Shown here: positions 48,215-57,290 of the stretch, one piece after another
Position numbering within the stretch: the stretch's first letter is position 1
Layout of the letters: each line of letters starts with the position of its first letter
Origin: Polynucleobacter necessarius
Lineage (GTDB): Bacteria > Pseudomonadota > Gammaproteobacteria > Burkholderiales > Burkholderiaceae
DNA: 64,000 nucleotides
NCBI RefSeq assembly: GCF_900096755.1
Contig: NZ_LT615227.1
Span: 894,457-958,456, forward strand
Reading direction: 5' to 3'
Program-made: the position numbers and the translations under genes
The notes under the pieces: model-generated
Databases searched by the model: none
What the model was told of the DNA's origin: nothing
Seen by the model: only the letters and a program-made list of their open reading frames with translations

Positions 48215-48290
48215 AGGTTGGGTATTGGTATTTGGCTTGTACTGATATGAGAATATAAATCGCGCATAAATATCCTCAAAATAACTAACG

Positions 48291-48318
48291 TAGATAACTT
48301 TTTATTATAAGTTATCTA
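48291..48318. promoter_or_regulatory. Perfect 10-bp inverted repeat in the polymerase-wzz divergent region
   Basis: TAGATAACTT (48291-48300) pairs with AAGTTATCTA (48309-48318), 8-base loop. It stands in a 189-base AT-rich region that must hold both divergent promoters. Dimeric operator or hairpin; not decided. Confidence 0.4.
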
Positions 48319-48384
48319 TATAATTACGGTAAATATTAATTTTGACTACATAAGTTTTTATGGGTAAAATAATATCGGATTAAT

Positions 48385-48400
48385 AAAAAAAAGGGGGGGG
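48385..48400 (+). repeat. wzz: A8G8 homopolymer tract just before the wzz start codon
   Basis: Eight A and eight G residues run together (about 48385-48400), ending three bases before the wzz ATG (48404). The G-run is also the only candidate ribosome site. Slippage would change translation of the chain-length regulator, a known type of phase-variable switch. Confidence 0.6.
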
Positions 48401-48403
48401 TGA

Positions 48404-49255
48404 ATGGAGGATATTGATGGCCAAAAAGTTTCAAGCGCTAATTCCGAAGTCTCGCTTGGGGTAATCCTCTTTTTTCTCAGTCGAAGCTACAAAATCATTT
48501 TTGCTTCGTGCGCCGTGGGTTTTGCAATCGCGGTAGCCTATTTAATGCTCGCTCCCAAGCAGTACGAAGCAGTTGCACAAATTGCTATGGCCAAAATTAG
48601 CACCCCTAAGGGCGCAAACCCCAATTCCTCCGCCATCAATATTGAGGAGCCCTCAGTTCTCATCTTTCGCTTATTAAACACGCCAGCTAGCCTTACGCCG
48701 CGTGTTTTAAGCTCATGCGGCTTGAATGTTGAGGGAGGTAACTTGGCGAGCGTTGCTAGATCAATTAAATTGAGTCAGTCTAAATACGCCAGCAATATGG
48801 TTGAGCTTAAAGTATTTGCCAGGTCGCCTGATTTGGCTCTTGATTGTGCGACGGCCGTATTTGATCTCATTAAATTCACGCAGGCTCAAATTGCAGCCTT
48901 ATATATAGAAGAGGTCAACGTCGAGTTAGAGGACTATAAGGAGCGCCTAAAAAAGGCGAAAGCTCTCATTTCTAGGGTGGAAGCATCTCAACCACAAATT
49001 GGCGTGACATACCTAGCTACGCGGGATGAGATACAGTTCTTATTGGGTAAGATTGCTGAATTTGAAATGTTGGCAGCTATTAACAGATCGGGAGAGACTA
49101 GCTTAGTTGCCCCTATCTATGCGAGCGATATCCCTGTCGCACCTAAGAAATCCTGGATTATGCTGATAGGATTAATAGGAGGGGTATTTTTCGGACTATT
49201 GTTGGCAATGTGGCGACAATTTGTGTCCGACCGCGACATAACGAAATTGCAATAG
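48404..49255 (+). CDS. Wzz-type chain-length determinant protein
   Basis: Inner-membrane polysaccharide co-polymerase that sets O-chain length. The 283-residue protein has two membrane helices (about residues 32-53 and 248-270, WIMLIGLIGGVFFGLLLAMW) around a periplasmic domain with a coiled coil (EEVNVELEDYKERLKKAKAL). KQYEAVAQIAMAK after the first helix and VAPKKSW before the second are Wzz/PF02706 features. First gene of the plus-strand run toward the nonulosonate genes; translation may be set by the A8G8 tract. Confidence 0.88.
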   Translation: MEDIDGQKVSSANSEVSLGVILFFLSRSYKIIFASCAVGFAIAVAYLMLAPKQYEAVAQIAMAKISTPKGANPNSSAINIEEPSVLIFRLLNTPASLTPRVLSSCGLNVEGGNLASVARSIKLSQSKYASNMVELKVFARSPDLALDCATAVFDLIKFTQAQIAALYIEEVNVELEDYKERLKKAKALISRVEASQPQIGVTYLATRDEIQFLLGKIAEFEMLAAINRSGETSLVAPIYASDIPVAPKKSWIMLIGLIGGVFFGLLLAMWRQFVSDRDITKLQ

Positions 49256-49294
49256 GCTTGCGATGTCTTATAAATTCTAAAAATTAAAATTTAG

Positions 49295-50485
49295 ATGAAA
49301 TCAATTTTGCCTCTTATCGGTAGGGAAAAAGAATTATTTATTGACGATGTTGGTAAGTGTGAGGCCGACCTTCAAAAGATTATTTCAAGTTCAAGCTTTC
49401 TCGTGTTGGGTGGTGCTGGAACAATTGGACAGGCCGTGACCAAGGAGATATTTAAAAGAAATCCATTAAAGTTGCATGTCGTTGATGTTAGCGAGAACAA
49501 TATGGTTGAGCTGGTAAGGGATCTTAGGAGTTCGCACGGATATATTGACGGTGATTTTCAAACTTTTGCACTTGACATTGGCTCGGTTGAGTATGATTCC
49601 TTTATATCTGCAGATGGCAAATATGAATATGTTCTCAATCTTTCTGCGCTAAAACATGTCCGTAGCGAGAAGGATCCTTATACACTTATGCGTATGATTT
49701 CAGTTAATGTCCTCAATACAGAAAAAACACTTCTACAATCAATTGCTAAAGGGGCAAAGAAATATTTTTGCGTATCAACCGATAAAGCCACCAATCCAGT
49801 AAACATGATGGGCGCCTCAAAGCGCATCATGGAGATGTTTTTAATGCGACGCAGTCTTGAGATTGATGTATCTACAGCAAGATTTGCCAATGTTGCATTT
49901 TCTGATGGTTCATTGCTACATGGGTTTAATCAGCGAATTCAAAAGAATCAGCCTGTTGTTGCCCCTAAGGATGTCAAAAGATACTTCGTTACGCCTCAAG
50001 AGTCTGGCGAGTTATGCTTGATGTCGTGTATCTATGGAGAGAATCGTGATATTTTTTACCCCAAATTAAGCGAGGAACTACATCTGATAACCTTTGCTGA
50101 AATTGCTGCTAAATATCTTCGACAGATTGGATATGAGCCATACCCGTGTGACTCTGAGGATCAGGCGCGGGAATTGACTTTATCGCTTCCTAAAATTGGA
50201 AAATGGCCATGTCTTTTTTCTGATAGCGATACAACGGGTGAAAAAGATTTTGAGGAATTTTTTACTGAAAATGAAATTTTAGGTTTGGATTCTTATGAAC
50301 ATATTGGGGTGATAAAGAATGCGCCAGTTTTCAATCAAAAAATATTAGAACGCTTCCTTTCAAAAATTAGCGAATTAAAGACTTCTAAAAAATGGGGGAA
50401 GGAAGATCTCGTAGCTTTATTTCGTGAATTAATCCCCGAATTTAATCACAAAGAGGTTGGTAAATATCTTGATGGAAAAATGTAA
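49295..50485 (+). CDS. legB: Nucleotide-sugar 4,6-dehydratase, LegB-like (CapD/FlaA1 family)
   Basis: Extended SDR of 396 residues. Rossmann motif FLVLGGAGTIGQAVTKEIF near residue 35; VSTDKATNPVNMMGASKR contains the TDK and MxxxK catalytic set of FlaA1/PglF-type dehydratases; FYPKLSEELHLITFAEIA lies near the C-terminus. In the legionaminate pathway LegB converts NDP-GlcNAc to the 4-keto-6-deoxy sugar. Whether the donor is GDP or UDP linked cannot be read directly; the ptmE-like gene downstream favours GDP. Overlaps legC. Confidence 0.8.
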   Translation: MKSILPLIGREKELFIDDVGKCEADLQKIISSSSFLVLGGAGTIGQAVTKEIFKRNPLKLHVVDVSENNMVELVRDLRSSHGYIDGDFQTFALDIGSVEYDSFISADGKYEYVLNLSALKHVRSEKDPYTLMRMISVNVLNTEKTLLQSIAKGAKKYFCVSTDKATNPVNMMGASKRIMEMFLMRRSLEIDVSTARFANVAFSDGSLLHGFNQRIQKNQPVVAPKDVKRYFVTPQESGELCLMSCIYGENRDIFYPKLSEELHLITFAEIAAKYLRQIGYEPYPCDSEDQARELTLSLPKIGKWPCLFSDSDTTGEKDFEEFFTENEILGLDSYEHIGVIKNAPVFNQKILERFLSKISELKTSKKWGKEDLVALFRELIPEFNHKEVGKYLDGKM

Positions 50486-51644
50486 GAATGAGCACTCCCA
50501 ATCCAATCAAGATATCATCGAATTTATTCGAGGCTTATATAAAACCGAAGGGTTTATACCCTTACATGAACCGAGATTAGCAGGAAATGAAAAAAAATAT
50601 CTTTTAGAGTGCATAGACTCTACTTTTGTTTCTAGTGTCGGAAAGTTTGTTGACCAATTTGAGTCGATGATATTTGATTTTACAGGGGCTCGGCATGCTA
50701 TAGCTACCGTTAATGGTACGGCCGCATTGCATGTGGCGCTTAAATTAGTTGGCGTTGATGCTGGAGATGAGGTAATTACACAGCCTCTTTCTTTTATTGC
50801 CACTTGTAATGCAATTAGTTACTGCAATGCGAAGCCGATTTTTGTGGATGTAGATGTTGATTCTATGGGTATGAGCCCCAAGAGTTTGCGGAATTTCTTA
50901 AGTGCAAATACCCGTCAAAATCTTGGTGTATGTGTCAACATTGCAACCGGTAAAAAAATTGCCGCTGTCGTCCCTATGCATACATTTGGCTTGCCATGCA
51001 GAATTGAAGAAATTGAAGAAATTTGCAAAGAATTTAATATCCCTTTAGTAGAGGATGCTGCCGAAAGTTTGGGGAGCTATGTGAATGGCAGGCATACGGG
51101 TACTTTTGGGCGGATTGGTGCCCTAAGCTTTAACGGCAATAAAACAATTACCACTGGCGGTGGCGGTATGATTATTACCAATGATCCATCTTTGGCGAGG
51201 CGCGCAAAACATATTACAACTACCGCTAAGCTACCCCATCCATATGAATTCATTCATGATGAAGTGGGTTATAACTACAGATTGCCCAATATTAATGCGG
51301 CCCTTGGATGTGCTCAGATGGAATCTCTACTCTCCATCTTGAGGGGTAAACGAGAGTTAGCCTCAGAGTACGAAAATTATTTTCTAGAGAAAAATATAAA
51401 TTTTGCAGAAGAGATTGATGGCAGTCACTCAAATTATTGGCTAAACGCTATTATTCTGGAAGGTCGAATGCAAAGAGACTCTTTTTTAAAGGATCTTAAT
51501 GATGCAGGCGTGATGTGCAGGCCTATTTGGCGTCTTATGAATAATCTAAAAATGTTTAGTAATTGCCAAAAGGCGGATTTATCAAATGCGGAGTGGCTTG
51601 AGGACCGCGTTGTCAATATCCCCAGTAGCTCAAGAATTCCATGA
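50457..51644 (+). CDS. legC: Nucleotide-sugar aminotransferase, LegC-like (DegT/DnrJ/EryC1)
   Basis: PLP aminotransferase that installs the 4-amino group. Motifs: ATVNGTAALHVALKLVGV, DEVITQPLSFIATCNAI, VEDAAESLGS and the PLP lysine in LSFNGNKTITTGGGGM (about residue 224 from the ATG at 50472). The start could be TTG 50457 or ATG 50472; the latter overlaps the legB stop by 14 bases. The C-terminal ILEGRMQRDSFLKDLNDAGV with RPIWRLMN is family-typical. 390-395 residues. Confidence 0.88.
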   Translation: MVNILMEKCKNEHSQSNQDIIEFIRGLYKTEGFIPLHEPRLAGNEKKYLLECIDSTFVSSVGKFVDQFESMIFDFTGARHAIATVNGTAALHVALKLVGVDAGDEVITQPLSFIATCNAISYCNAKPIFVDVDVDSMGMSPKSLRNFLSANTRQNLGVCVNIATGKKIAAVVPMHTFGLPCRIEEIEEICKEFNIPLVEDAAESLGSYVNGRHTGTFGRIGALSFNGNKTITTGGGGMIITNDPSLARRAKHITTTAKLPHPYEFIHDEVGYNYRLPNINAALGCAQMESLLSILRGKRELASEYENYFLEKNINFAEEIDGSHSNYWLNAIILEGRMQRDSFLKDLNDAGVMCRPIWRLMNNLKMFSNCQKADLSNAEWLEDRVVNIPSSSRIP

Positions 51645-52234
51645 AGCCAAAAATTATCCTTGTAGGCGGCGGTGGGCACTGTACATCATGTATTGATGTG
51701 ATTGAGCAAGAGAATAAATTCCAAATAGCTGGCGTGGTTGATACACAAAAATATGGCGAACACTTGTTGGGGTATCCAGTTTTGGGGGACGATAAGGATC
51801 TTGCTGGTTTGCGAAAATCATATGAGTATGCACTTGTGACTGTAGGGCAGATTCAGACATCTGCAATTAGAATTAAGCTATATCAACAATTATCTCTGCT
51901 GGGCTTTAGTTTGCCCACCATTATTTCTCCAAGAGCTTATGTTTCTAAGCATGCAGTCATTCTCGATGGATCAATTATTATGCATGACGCATTGATTAAC
52001 GCTCACACGAGTGTTGGAAGCAATTGCATTATTAACACCAAAGCATTAATTGAGCACGACTCAAAAATTGGCAGTCATTGCCATATATCAACTGGAGCTA
52101 TTGTTAATGGTGGTGTAGTGGTTGGCAATGGGGTATTTATTGGCAGCAATGCTGTAGTAAAGCATTCCGTACAGATTAGCGATAATTTTTTTATAAGAGC
52201 CGCTGATTTATTTTCCGGAGATGAAAATGAGTAG
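51641..52234 (+). CDS. legH: Sugar O/N-acetyltransferase, LegH/NeuD/PglD family
   Basis: Transfers acetyl to the new 4-amino group. An N-terminal Rossmann-like PglD domain (MKPKIILVGGGGHCTSCIDV) is followed by a left-handed beta-helix with hexapeptide repeats (VILDGSIIMHDALINAHTSVG onward in short units). The catalytic-type His is in ALIEHDSKIGSHCHISTGAI. 197 residues. Overlaps both neighbours by a few bases, indicating one tightly coupled operon. Confidence 0.87.
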   Translation: MKPKIILVGGGGHCTSCIDVIEQENKFQIAGVVDTQKYGEHLLGYPVLGDDKDLAGLRKSYEYALVTVGQIQTSAIRIKLYQQLSLLGFSLPTIISPRAYVSKHAVILDGSIIMHDALINAHTSVGSNCIINTKALIEHDSKIGSHCHISTGAIVNGGVVVGNGVFIGSNAVVKHSVQISDNFFIRAADLFSGDENE

Positions 52235-53231
52235 AGTTTTTATAATTGCTGAGGCTGGAGTTAATCACAACGGGTCTTTAGAAATTGCAAAAGCATTGGT
52301 AGATGCTGCAGCCCACGCTGGAGCTGATGCAGTTAAGTTTCAAACTTTTAAGGCATCTAATTTAGTCAGCAAATCTGCTCAAAAAGCTGATTATCAAAAG
52401 AAAACAACAGGGGCAGTTGAGACTCAGCATGCCATGCTTGAAAGGCTTGAGCTCAATGAGCTTGCACATCAATCGATTATTGAGCATTGCAGAAATAAAA
52501 AAATTATGTTTCTGTCAACTCCCTTTGATGCAGAAAGTATTGATATGCTCAAGAGCTTGGGAATGCCTATATATAAGATACCCAGCGGAGAAATTACAAA
52601 CCTCCCTTATTTAAGGCATGTTGGTCGATTAGGAAAAGAGATTATTCTCTCTACGGGTATGTCTAGCCTTGATGAGATTGGCAATGCATTGGATGTTTTA
52701 GAGCGTGAAGGTGCCCCTAGATCAAGCATTGCAGTTCTTCATGCTACAACGGAATATCCCTGCCCAATTGAGGAGGTGAACCTCAATGCAATGCTCACAA
52801 TTCAGAAGGCATTTGGTGTTAGGGTGGGATATTCTGACCATACGCCTGGTATTGAGGTTCCAATAGCTGCGGTTGCATTGGGTGCTCGTGTAATAGAGAA
52901 GCACTTTACGCTGGATAAATCTATGGATGGGCCCGATCATAAGGCAAGCCTGGAGCCTGATGAGTTAAATGAAATGGTAAAGGCAATACGAAATATTGAA
53001 CAGGCATTGGGAGACGGTATTAAGCGCCCAATGACTAGTGAAATTAAGAATAAATTAGTTGTTCGCAAATCTTTGGTTGCCAGTCGTGAAATTAAAGCGG
53101 GAGAGTTTTTTAGTGCTGAAAATATAGGAGCAAAAAGACCTGGTACAGGGATTTCTCCAATGCGATGGGATGAGGTAATTGGGAAACGGGCTTGTAGAGA
53201 TTTTCTTTTGGATGAGCTAATCGAATTATGA
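52221..53231 (+). CDS. legI: N,N'-diacetyllegionaminate synthase-like (NeuB family)
   Basis: Condenses the 6-deoxy-diacetamido-hexose with phosphoenolpyruvate to the nine-carbon nonulosonate. The N-terminal TIM barrel begins FIIAEAGVNHNGSLEIA, with DAVKFQTFKASNLVS, FLSTPFDAESIDML, IPSGEITNLPYL and VGYSDHTPGIEV; metal and PEP sites lie in these. The C-terminal SAF/antifreeze-like domain starts near residue 285 (KLVVRKSLVASREIKAGE). Starts at ATG 52221 or 52227. Substrate by gene context; sialate synthase is the alternative. Confidence 0.9.
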   Translation: MKMSRVFIIAEAGVNHNGSLEIAKALVDAAAHAGADAVKFQTFKASNLVSKSAQKADYQKKTTGAVETQHAMLERLELNELAHQSIIEHCRNKKIMFLSTPFDAESIDMLKSLGMPIYKIPSGEITNLPYLRHVGRLGKEIILSTGMSSLDEIGNALDVLEREGAPRSSIAVLHATTEYPCPIEEVNLNAMLTIQKAFGVRVGYSDHTPGIEVPIAAVALGARVIEKHFTLDKSMDGPDHKASLEPDELNEMVKAIRNIEQALGDGIKRPMTSEIKNKLVVRKSLVASREIKAGEFFSAENIGAKRPGTGISPMRWDEVIGKRACRDFLLDELIEL

Positions 53232-54388
53232 GAAAAATTTGCGTCATTACTGGCACGCGTGCTGAATACGGATTGTTACGTTGGATCATGCAAGGCATTA
53301 AAGACGACCCTGAACTAAGATTGCAGATTATTGCTACAGGTATGCATTTATCCCCTGAATTTGGGTTAACCTACAAATCAATTGAGGAGGATGGATTTCA
53401 TATTGACCGCAAAGTAGAAATGCTAACTAGCTCAGATACGCCCGTTGGAATCACCAAGTCTATGGGCTTAGGGATGGTTGGATTTGCGGATGCCTTAAAT
53501 GAGCTGGACCCTGATTTGATTGTTGTTCTTGGTGATCGATTTGAAATATTTTCAGCAGTATCTGCAGCTCTTTTGGCGAGAATACCGGTAGCCCATATAC
53601 ATGGCGGTGAAAGCACAGAAGGGGTGATTGATGAATCAATACGTCATTCAATAACAAAAATGTCGCATTTGCATTTTGTATCTGCTGAAGAATACCGTCG
53701 GCGCGTAATACAGCTAGGGGAGCGGCCTGAAAGAACTCACTTGGTTGGGGCCCCGGGAATTGATGGTATCAAAAGATTAAAACTTCTCGATAGGGCGCAA
53801 CTAGAAGAGTCGTTGGGTTTTAAGTTGGGATCGAAAAGCTTATTGATAACTTTTCATCCAGTTACTTTAGAGAAAGCTACGGCTGGGGATCAATTCGAGG
53901 AGTTGCTTGCATCTCTTGCGCTATTGAAAGATACCCAATTAATTTTCACGATGCCTAATGCTGATACTGACGGGCGTGAATTGATAAAGTTGGTAGAGAA
54001 TTTTGTTTCCAGACACTCAAATGCAAAGTCGTATAACTCGCTAGGACAACTTCGCTATCTATCATGCCTAGCGCAGGTTGATGGTGTAGTCGGCAACTCT
54101 TCTAGCGGCCTGCTGGAGGCTCCTAGCTTCCGGAAGGGCACCGTTAATATTGGAGATCGCCAACGAGGAAGATTACACTCTGAAAGTGTGATTAATTGCG
54201 AGCCAGAGAGAGAAAGTATCTCTGCTGCCTTAAGACGTCTATATTCTGACCAGTTCCAGTCAAACCTGAAGCGCGTTAAAAATATTTATGGTGAAGGCGG
54301 TGCGAGTGACGCGATTGTTTCTATTGTTAAAACTGCTTCATTGGATGATATTGTAAAAAAGAATTTTTTTGACATAAAAAATATATAG
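53228..54388 (+). CDS. legG: Hydrolysing nucleotide-sugar 2-epimerase, LegG/NeuC family
   Basis: Removes the nucleotide and inverts C2 to give the manno-configured substrate for LegI. 386 residues: KICVITGTRAEYGLLRW, the PDLIVVLGDRFE motif, HIHGGESTEGVIDESIRHS, LITFHPVTLEKA and the C-terminal GVVGNSSSGLLEAPSF with NIGDRQRGR. These are the NeuC/LegG hallmarks. Overlaps legI by 4 bases. The following 130 bases have no gene and open a new ribosome site for the next one. Confidence 0.9.
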   Translation: MRKICVITGTRAEYGLLRWIMQGIKDDPELRLQIIATGMHLSPEFGLTYKSIEEDGFHIDRKVEMLTSSDTPVGITKSMGLGMVGFADALNELDPDLIVVLGDRFEIFSAVSAALLARIPVAHIHGGESTEGVIDESIRHSITKMSHLHFVSAEEYRRRVIQLGERPERTHLVGAPGIDGIKRLKLLDRAQLEESLGFKLGSKSLLITFHPVTLEKATAGDQFEELLASLALLKDTQLIFTMPNADTDGRELIKLVENFVSRHSNAKSYNSLGQLRYLSCLAQVDGVVGNSSSGLLEAPSFRKGTVNIGDRQRGRLHSESVINCEPERESISAALRRLYSDQFQSNLKRVKNIYGEGGASDAIVSIVKTASLDDIVKKNFFDIKNI

Positions 54389-54521
54389 GTATGGCTGCAA
54401 CGATGGTGTCCTATATTTCGATGTTACACAGGACCGCTTGTTCTGTATCTATGTTGTGGAAAAAATATTTAGTGATGAGGCTTGAGTTAGATTTCAGGCT
54501 GAATTCAAAAGGAATCTAGTT

Positions 54522-55580
54522 ATGGAAATACCTAAAGAAATATGGCGGCAGGCGATTTTGCCCATTAATGCCACAATAGGTGACGCAATTAAAAATTTAG
54601 ATCAGGTTGCGATCAAAATAGTTTTAGTTGTTGATGAGTTAGGCGTTTTAGCTGGCACCATTTCGGATGGTGATGTGCGCCGTGGTTTGCTTGATGGTTT
54701 GGATATGAGTAGTCCTGTTACCAGCATTATTCATCGAAATGCAGTAGTGGTTCCACCTGAGCTTGGTCGGGAATTGGTGATGCAGTTAATGACGGCTAAC
54801 AAGATTCAGCAGATTCCTGTGGTGGATGATCAGCATCGCATCATTGGCTTACATCTATGGAGTGAAATTACTGCTCCCCCTAACCGCCCAAATTTAATGG
54901 TGATTATGGCCGGCGGTAAGGGTACGAGATTGCGTCCTCATACAGAAAATTGTCCAAAACCATTATTGCCTGTAGCTGGCAAACCAATGTTGGAGCACAT
55001 TATTGAGCGCTCTAAAGCGGAAGGTTTTAATCATTTTGTCCTTTCTATTCACTATCTTGGTCATATGATTGAGGAGTATTTTGGGAGCGGAGATCGCTTA
55101 GGTGTACGAATTGATTATTTGCGCGAAGAATCACCCTTGGGCACTGCCGGAGCCTTGGGATTGCTTCGCCCCTCATCAAATGATCCTTTTGTGGTGACTA
55201 ATGGCGATGTTATTACCGACATTCGATATGGGGAGTTGCTCGATTTTCATATTCGGCATGGTGCTGCTGGAACTATGGCTGTACGTGTACACGAATGGCA
55301 TCATCCATTCGGGGTTGTGCAAACCCAAGGCGTTGAAATTATTGGTTTTGAAGAAAAACCAATAACCCGAAGCCATATTAATGCCGGTGTTTATGCATTA
55401 GATCCAGCAGCATTAAATCTTTTGTCAAATGAACACTGCGATATGCCAACCTTATTTGAGCGCTTGCAGTCTAAAGATTTGCGTACCGTAGCATATCCAA
55501 TGCATGAGCCGTGGCTTGATGTGGGTAGGCCATTGGATCTTCATTTGGCAAATAGCGAGCATACCGAAGGTGTTGATTGA
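54522..55580 (+). CDS. CBS-domain nucleotidyltransferase, PtmE-like
   Basis: 352 residues. Residues 1-118 hold a CBS pair (VLVVDELGVLAGTISDGDVRRGLL; QIPVVDDQHRIIGLHLW). From residue 125 a sugar-nucleotidyltransferase domain: MAGGKGTRLRPHTENCPKP, LPVAGKPMLEHII, YLREESPLGTAG, VVTNGDVITDI and VGRPLDLHLAN. In Campylobacter the same architecture (PtmE) makes GDP-glucosamine for the GDP-linked legionaminate route, so this gene suggests that route here. UDP or dTDP specificity cannot be excluded. Confidence 0.82.
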   Translation: MEIPKEIWRQAILPINATIGDAIKNLDQVAIKIVLVVDELGVLAGTISDGDVRRGLLDGLDMSSPVTSIIHRNAVVVPPELGRELVMQLMTANKIQQIPVVDDQHRIIGLHLWSEITAPPNRPNLMVIMAGGKGTRLRPHTENCPKPLLPVAGKPMLEHIIERSKAEGFNHFVLSIHYLGHMIEEYFGSGDRLGVRIDYLREESPLGTAGALGLLRPSSNDPFVVTNGDVITDIRYGELLDFHIRHGAAGTMAVRVHEWHHPFGVVQTQGVEIIGFEEKPITRSHINAGVYALDPAALNLLSNEHCDMPTLFERLQSKDLRTVAYPMHEPWLDVGRPLDLHLANSEHTEGVD

Positions 55581-56296
55581 TGATAAATGGAAAAACCGTT
55601 ATTGCCATAATTCCAGCGCGCGCTGGCTCAAAAGGATTATTGGGAAAAAATATCAAGCCGTTGTGCGGGAAACCACTCATCGCATGGAGTGTAGAGGCGG
55701 GCTTAGCTAGTCGGTATATTGATGAGGTGATGGTGACTACTGACGGTGAAGATATCTCTCATATTGCAAAAAAATTTGGTGCTTCCATTCCTTTTCTTAG
55801 GCCTCCGGAGCTTGCAGGCGATACCGCAACAACATTTGATGCTGTAAAACATGTGATTGATTTTTATGCTCAAAAAATGCATAAGAAGTTTGACTATATT
55901 GTCTTACTAGAGCCAACATCTCCGCTACGAGAAAAAGACGATCTAGATCGAATGCTTGAGAAATTAGTATCAAACGATGGTGAATATGATGCAATAGTAA
56001 GTCTTGGAGAGGTGCATGAACATCCTTCAATCATGAAGAAAATTTCAGGCAATGAAATTGTGCAATACAACAAAGACTTAACAACTACAACGCGAAGGCA
56101 AGATAATGATGCTGCTTATTTTCCATATGGAGTTGCATACATTATCAAGAGAGACACACTACTTGATGAGAAAGTTTTTTATCCAAAAAGAACAACTTAT
56201 CACCTGATTAAGCGATATCAATGCTATGAAATTGACGACATTTATGATTTTCTTGCCATTGAAAATATTATGAAATTTGAATGGGGGCAAAAATGA
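55577..56296 (+). CDS. legF: CMP-legionaminate/nonulosonate cytidylyltransferase
   Basis: Activates the nine-carbon acid with CTP. 239 residues: IAIIPARAGSKGLLGKNIKPL, MVTTDGEDISHIAKKFGA, the LLEPTSPLREKDDLDRML segment, and YQCYEIDDIYDFLAIE near the end. This is the NeuA/LegF/PtmB pattern. It overlaps the ptmE-like gene by 4 bases and the following oxidoreductase by 4. Precise sugar inferred from the cluster; sialate is the alternative. Confidence 0.87.
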   Translation: MMINGKTVIAIIPARAGSKGLLGKNIKPLCGKPLIAWSVEAGLASRYIDEVMVTTDGEDISHIAKKFGASIPFLRPPELAGDTATTFDAVKHVIDFYAQKMHKKFDYIVLLEPTSPLREKDDLDRMLEKLVSNDGEYDAIVSLGEVHEHPSIMKKISGNEIVQYNKDLTTTTRRQDNDAAYFPYGVAYIIKRDTLLDEKVFYPKRTTYHLIKRYQCYEIDDIYDFLAIENIMKFEWGQK

Positions 56297-57288
56297 AATT
56301 CCTAGTCATTGGCTTGGGTTCAATGGGTAAGAGACGAGTTCGAAATCTTCAAGCATTAGGTGTGGTAAATATTGCGGGATTTGATGTGCGTGCTGATAGA
56401 CGTCAAGAAGCACAAGATAAATATGGAATTCAAGTTTTTGAAAGTCTAGACCTGGCAATGATGGTCTATGAACCAGAAGTTTTTATAATCTCGACCTCGC
56501 CCGATCTTCATATGCAATACGCTTTCTTTGCACTTGAGAAGGGTATTAGTTGCTTTATTGAGGCATCAGTTGTTGAGGCTGACAAGATTGACCTGCTTTC
56601 TAAAAAAATTGAAGATAAGAAAATTGTCATGGCGCCCTCATGTACGATGCGCTATTTTTCTGGTCCCAAAAAGATCAAGGAGCTAATTCGTTCTAATGCA
56701 ATTGGAAAAATTTTGAATGTCAATTATCAGACTGGTCAATATTTGCCTGATTGGCATCCATGGGAAAAGATTGAGGAATTTTACGTATCAAAGCGTGAGA
56801 CTGGAGGTGCGCGAGAAATTGTACCGTTTGAACTCACTTGGCTGAATGATCTTTTTGGAGTGCCCCAAGCCTTAGCTTGTGTAAAAACTAAGCTTACTGA
56901 AATAAACGCAGATATTGATGATATTTATCACTGCCTAATTCGTTATGATGGCAAGGTGCTTGCCAATATTACAGTTGAAGTGGTGTCAAGGCCAAAGGCT
57001 ACACGAGATATGCGAATCTTAGGTAGCGAGGGTGAGATTATATATAGCGCCGATTCAAATAGCGTGAGATATATAAATACTTCCATGGATGATTGGATAA
57101 GTTTTGACCTTGGCGCGGGAAGGGTTGAAGACCACTATATCAATCCAGAAGAGCCTTATATTGCAGAAATCAGAGACTTTATATCGGCTGTAGCGGCAAA
57201 AGATCAAACTTTATTTCCGAATTCCTTGAAGGATGATTACAAAATTCTACAAACTTTAGAAGCCCTTGAAAAAATGACAGGAGCCTAG
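56293..57288 (+). CDS. Gfo/Idh/MocA family oxidoreductase (first of three)
   Basis: NAD(P)-dependent sugar dehydrogenase-like protein of about 331 residues from ATG 56293. N-terminal Rossmann motif FLVIGLGSMGKRRVRNLQ, FIISTSPDLHMQYAFFALEK, then a C-terminal alpha/beta domain with GGAREIVPFELTWLNDLFG. The usual EKP catalytic segment is replaced by IEASVVEAD, so the lysine is not where expected. Similar genes accompany legionaminate loci and one in Campylobacter is ptmF-like. Overlaps legF by 4 bases. Confidence 0.75.
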   Translation: MKFLVIGLGSMGKRRVRNLQALGVVNIAGFDVRADRRQEAQDKYGIQVFESLDLAMMVYEPEVFIISTSPDLHMQYAFFALEKGISCFIEASVVEADKIDLLSKKIEDKKIVMAPSCTMRYFSGPKKIKELIRSNAIGKILNVNYQTGQYLPDWHPWEKIEEFYVSKRETGGAREIVPFELTWLNDLFGVPQALACVKTKLTEINADIDDIYHCLIRYDGKVLANITVEVVSRPKATRDMRILGSEGEIIYSADSNSVRYINTSMDDWISFDLGAGRVEDHYINPEEPYIAEIRDFISAVAAKDQTLFPNSLKDDYKILQTLEALEKMTGA

Positions 57289-57290
57289 CT

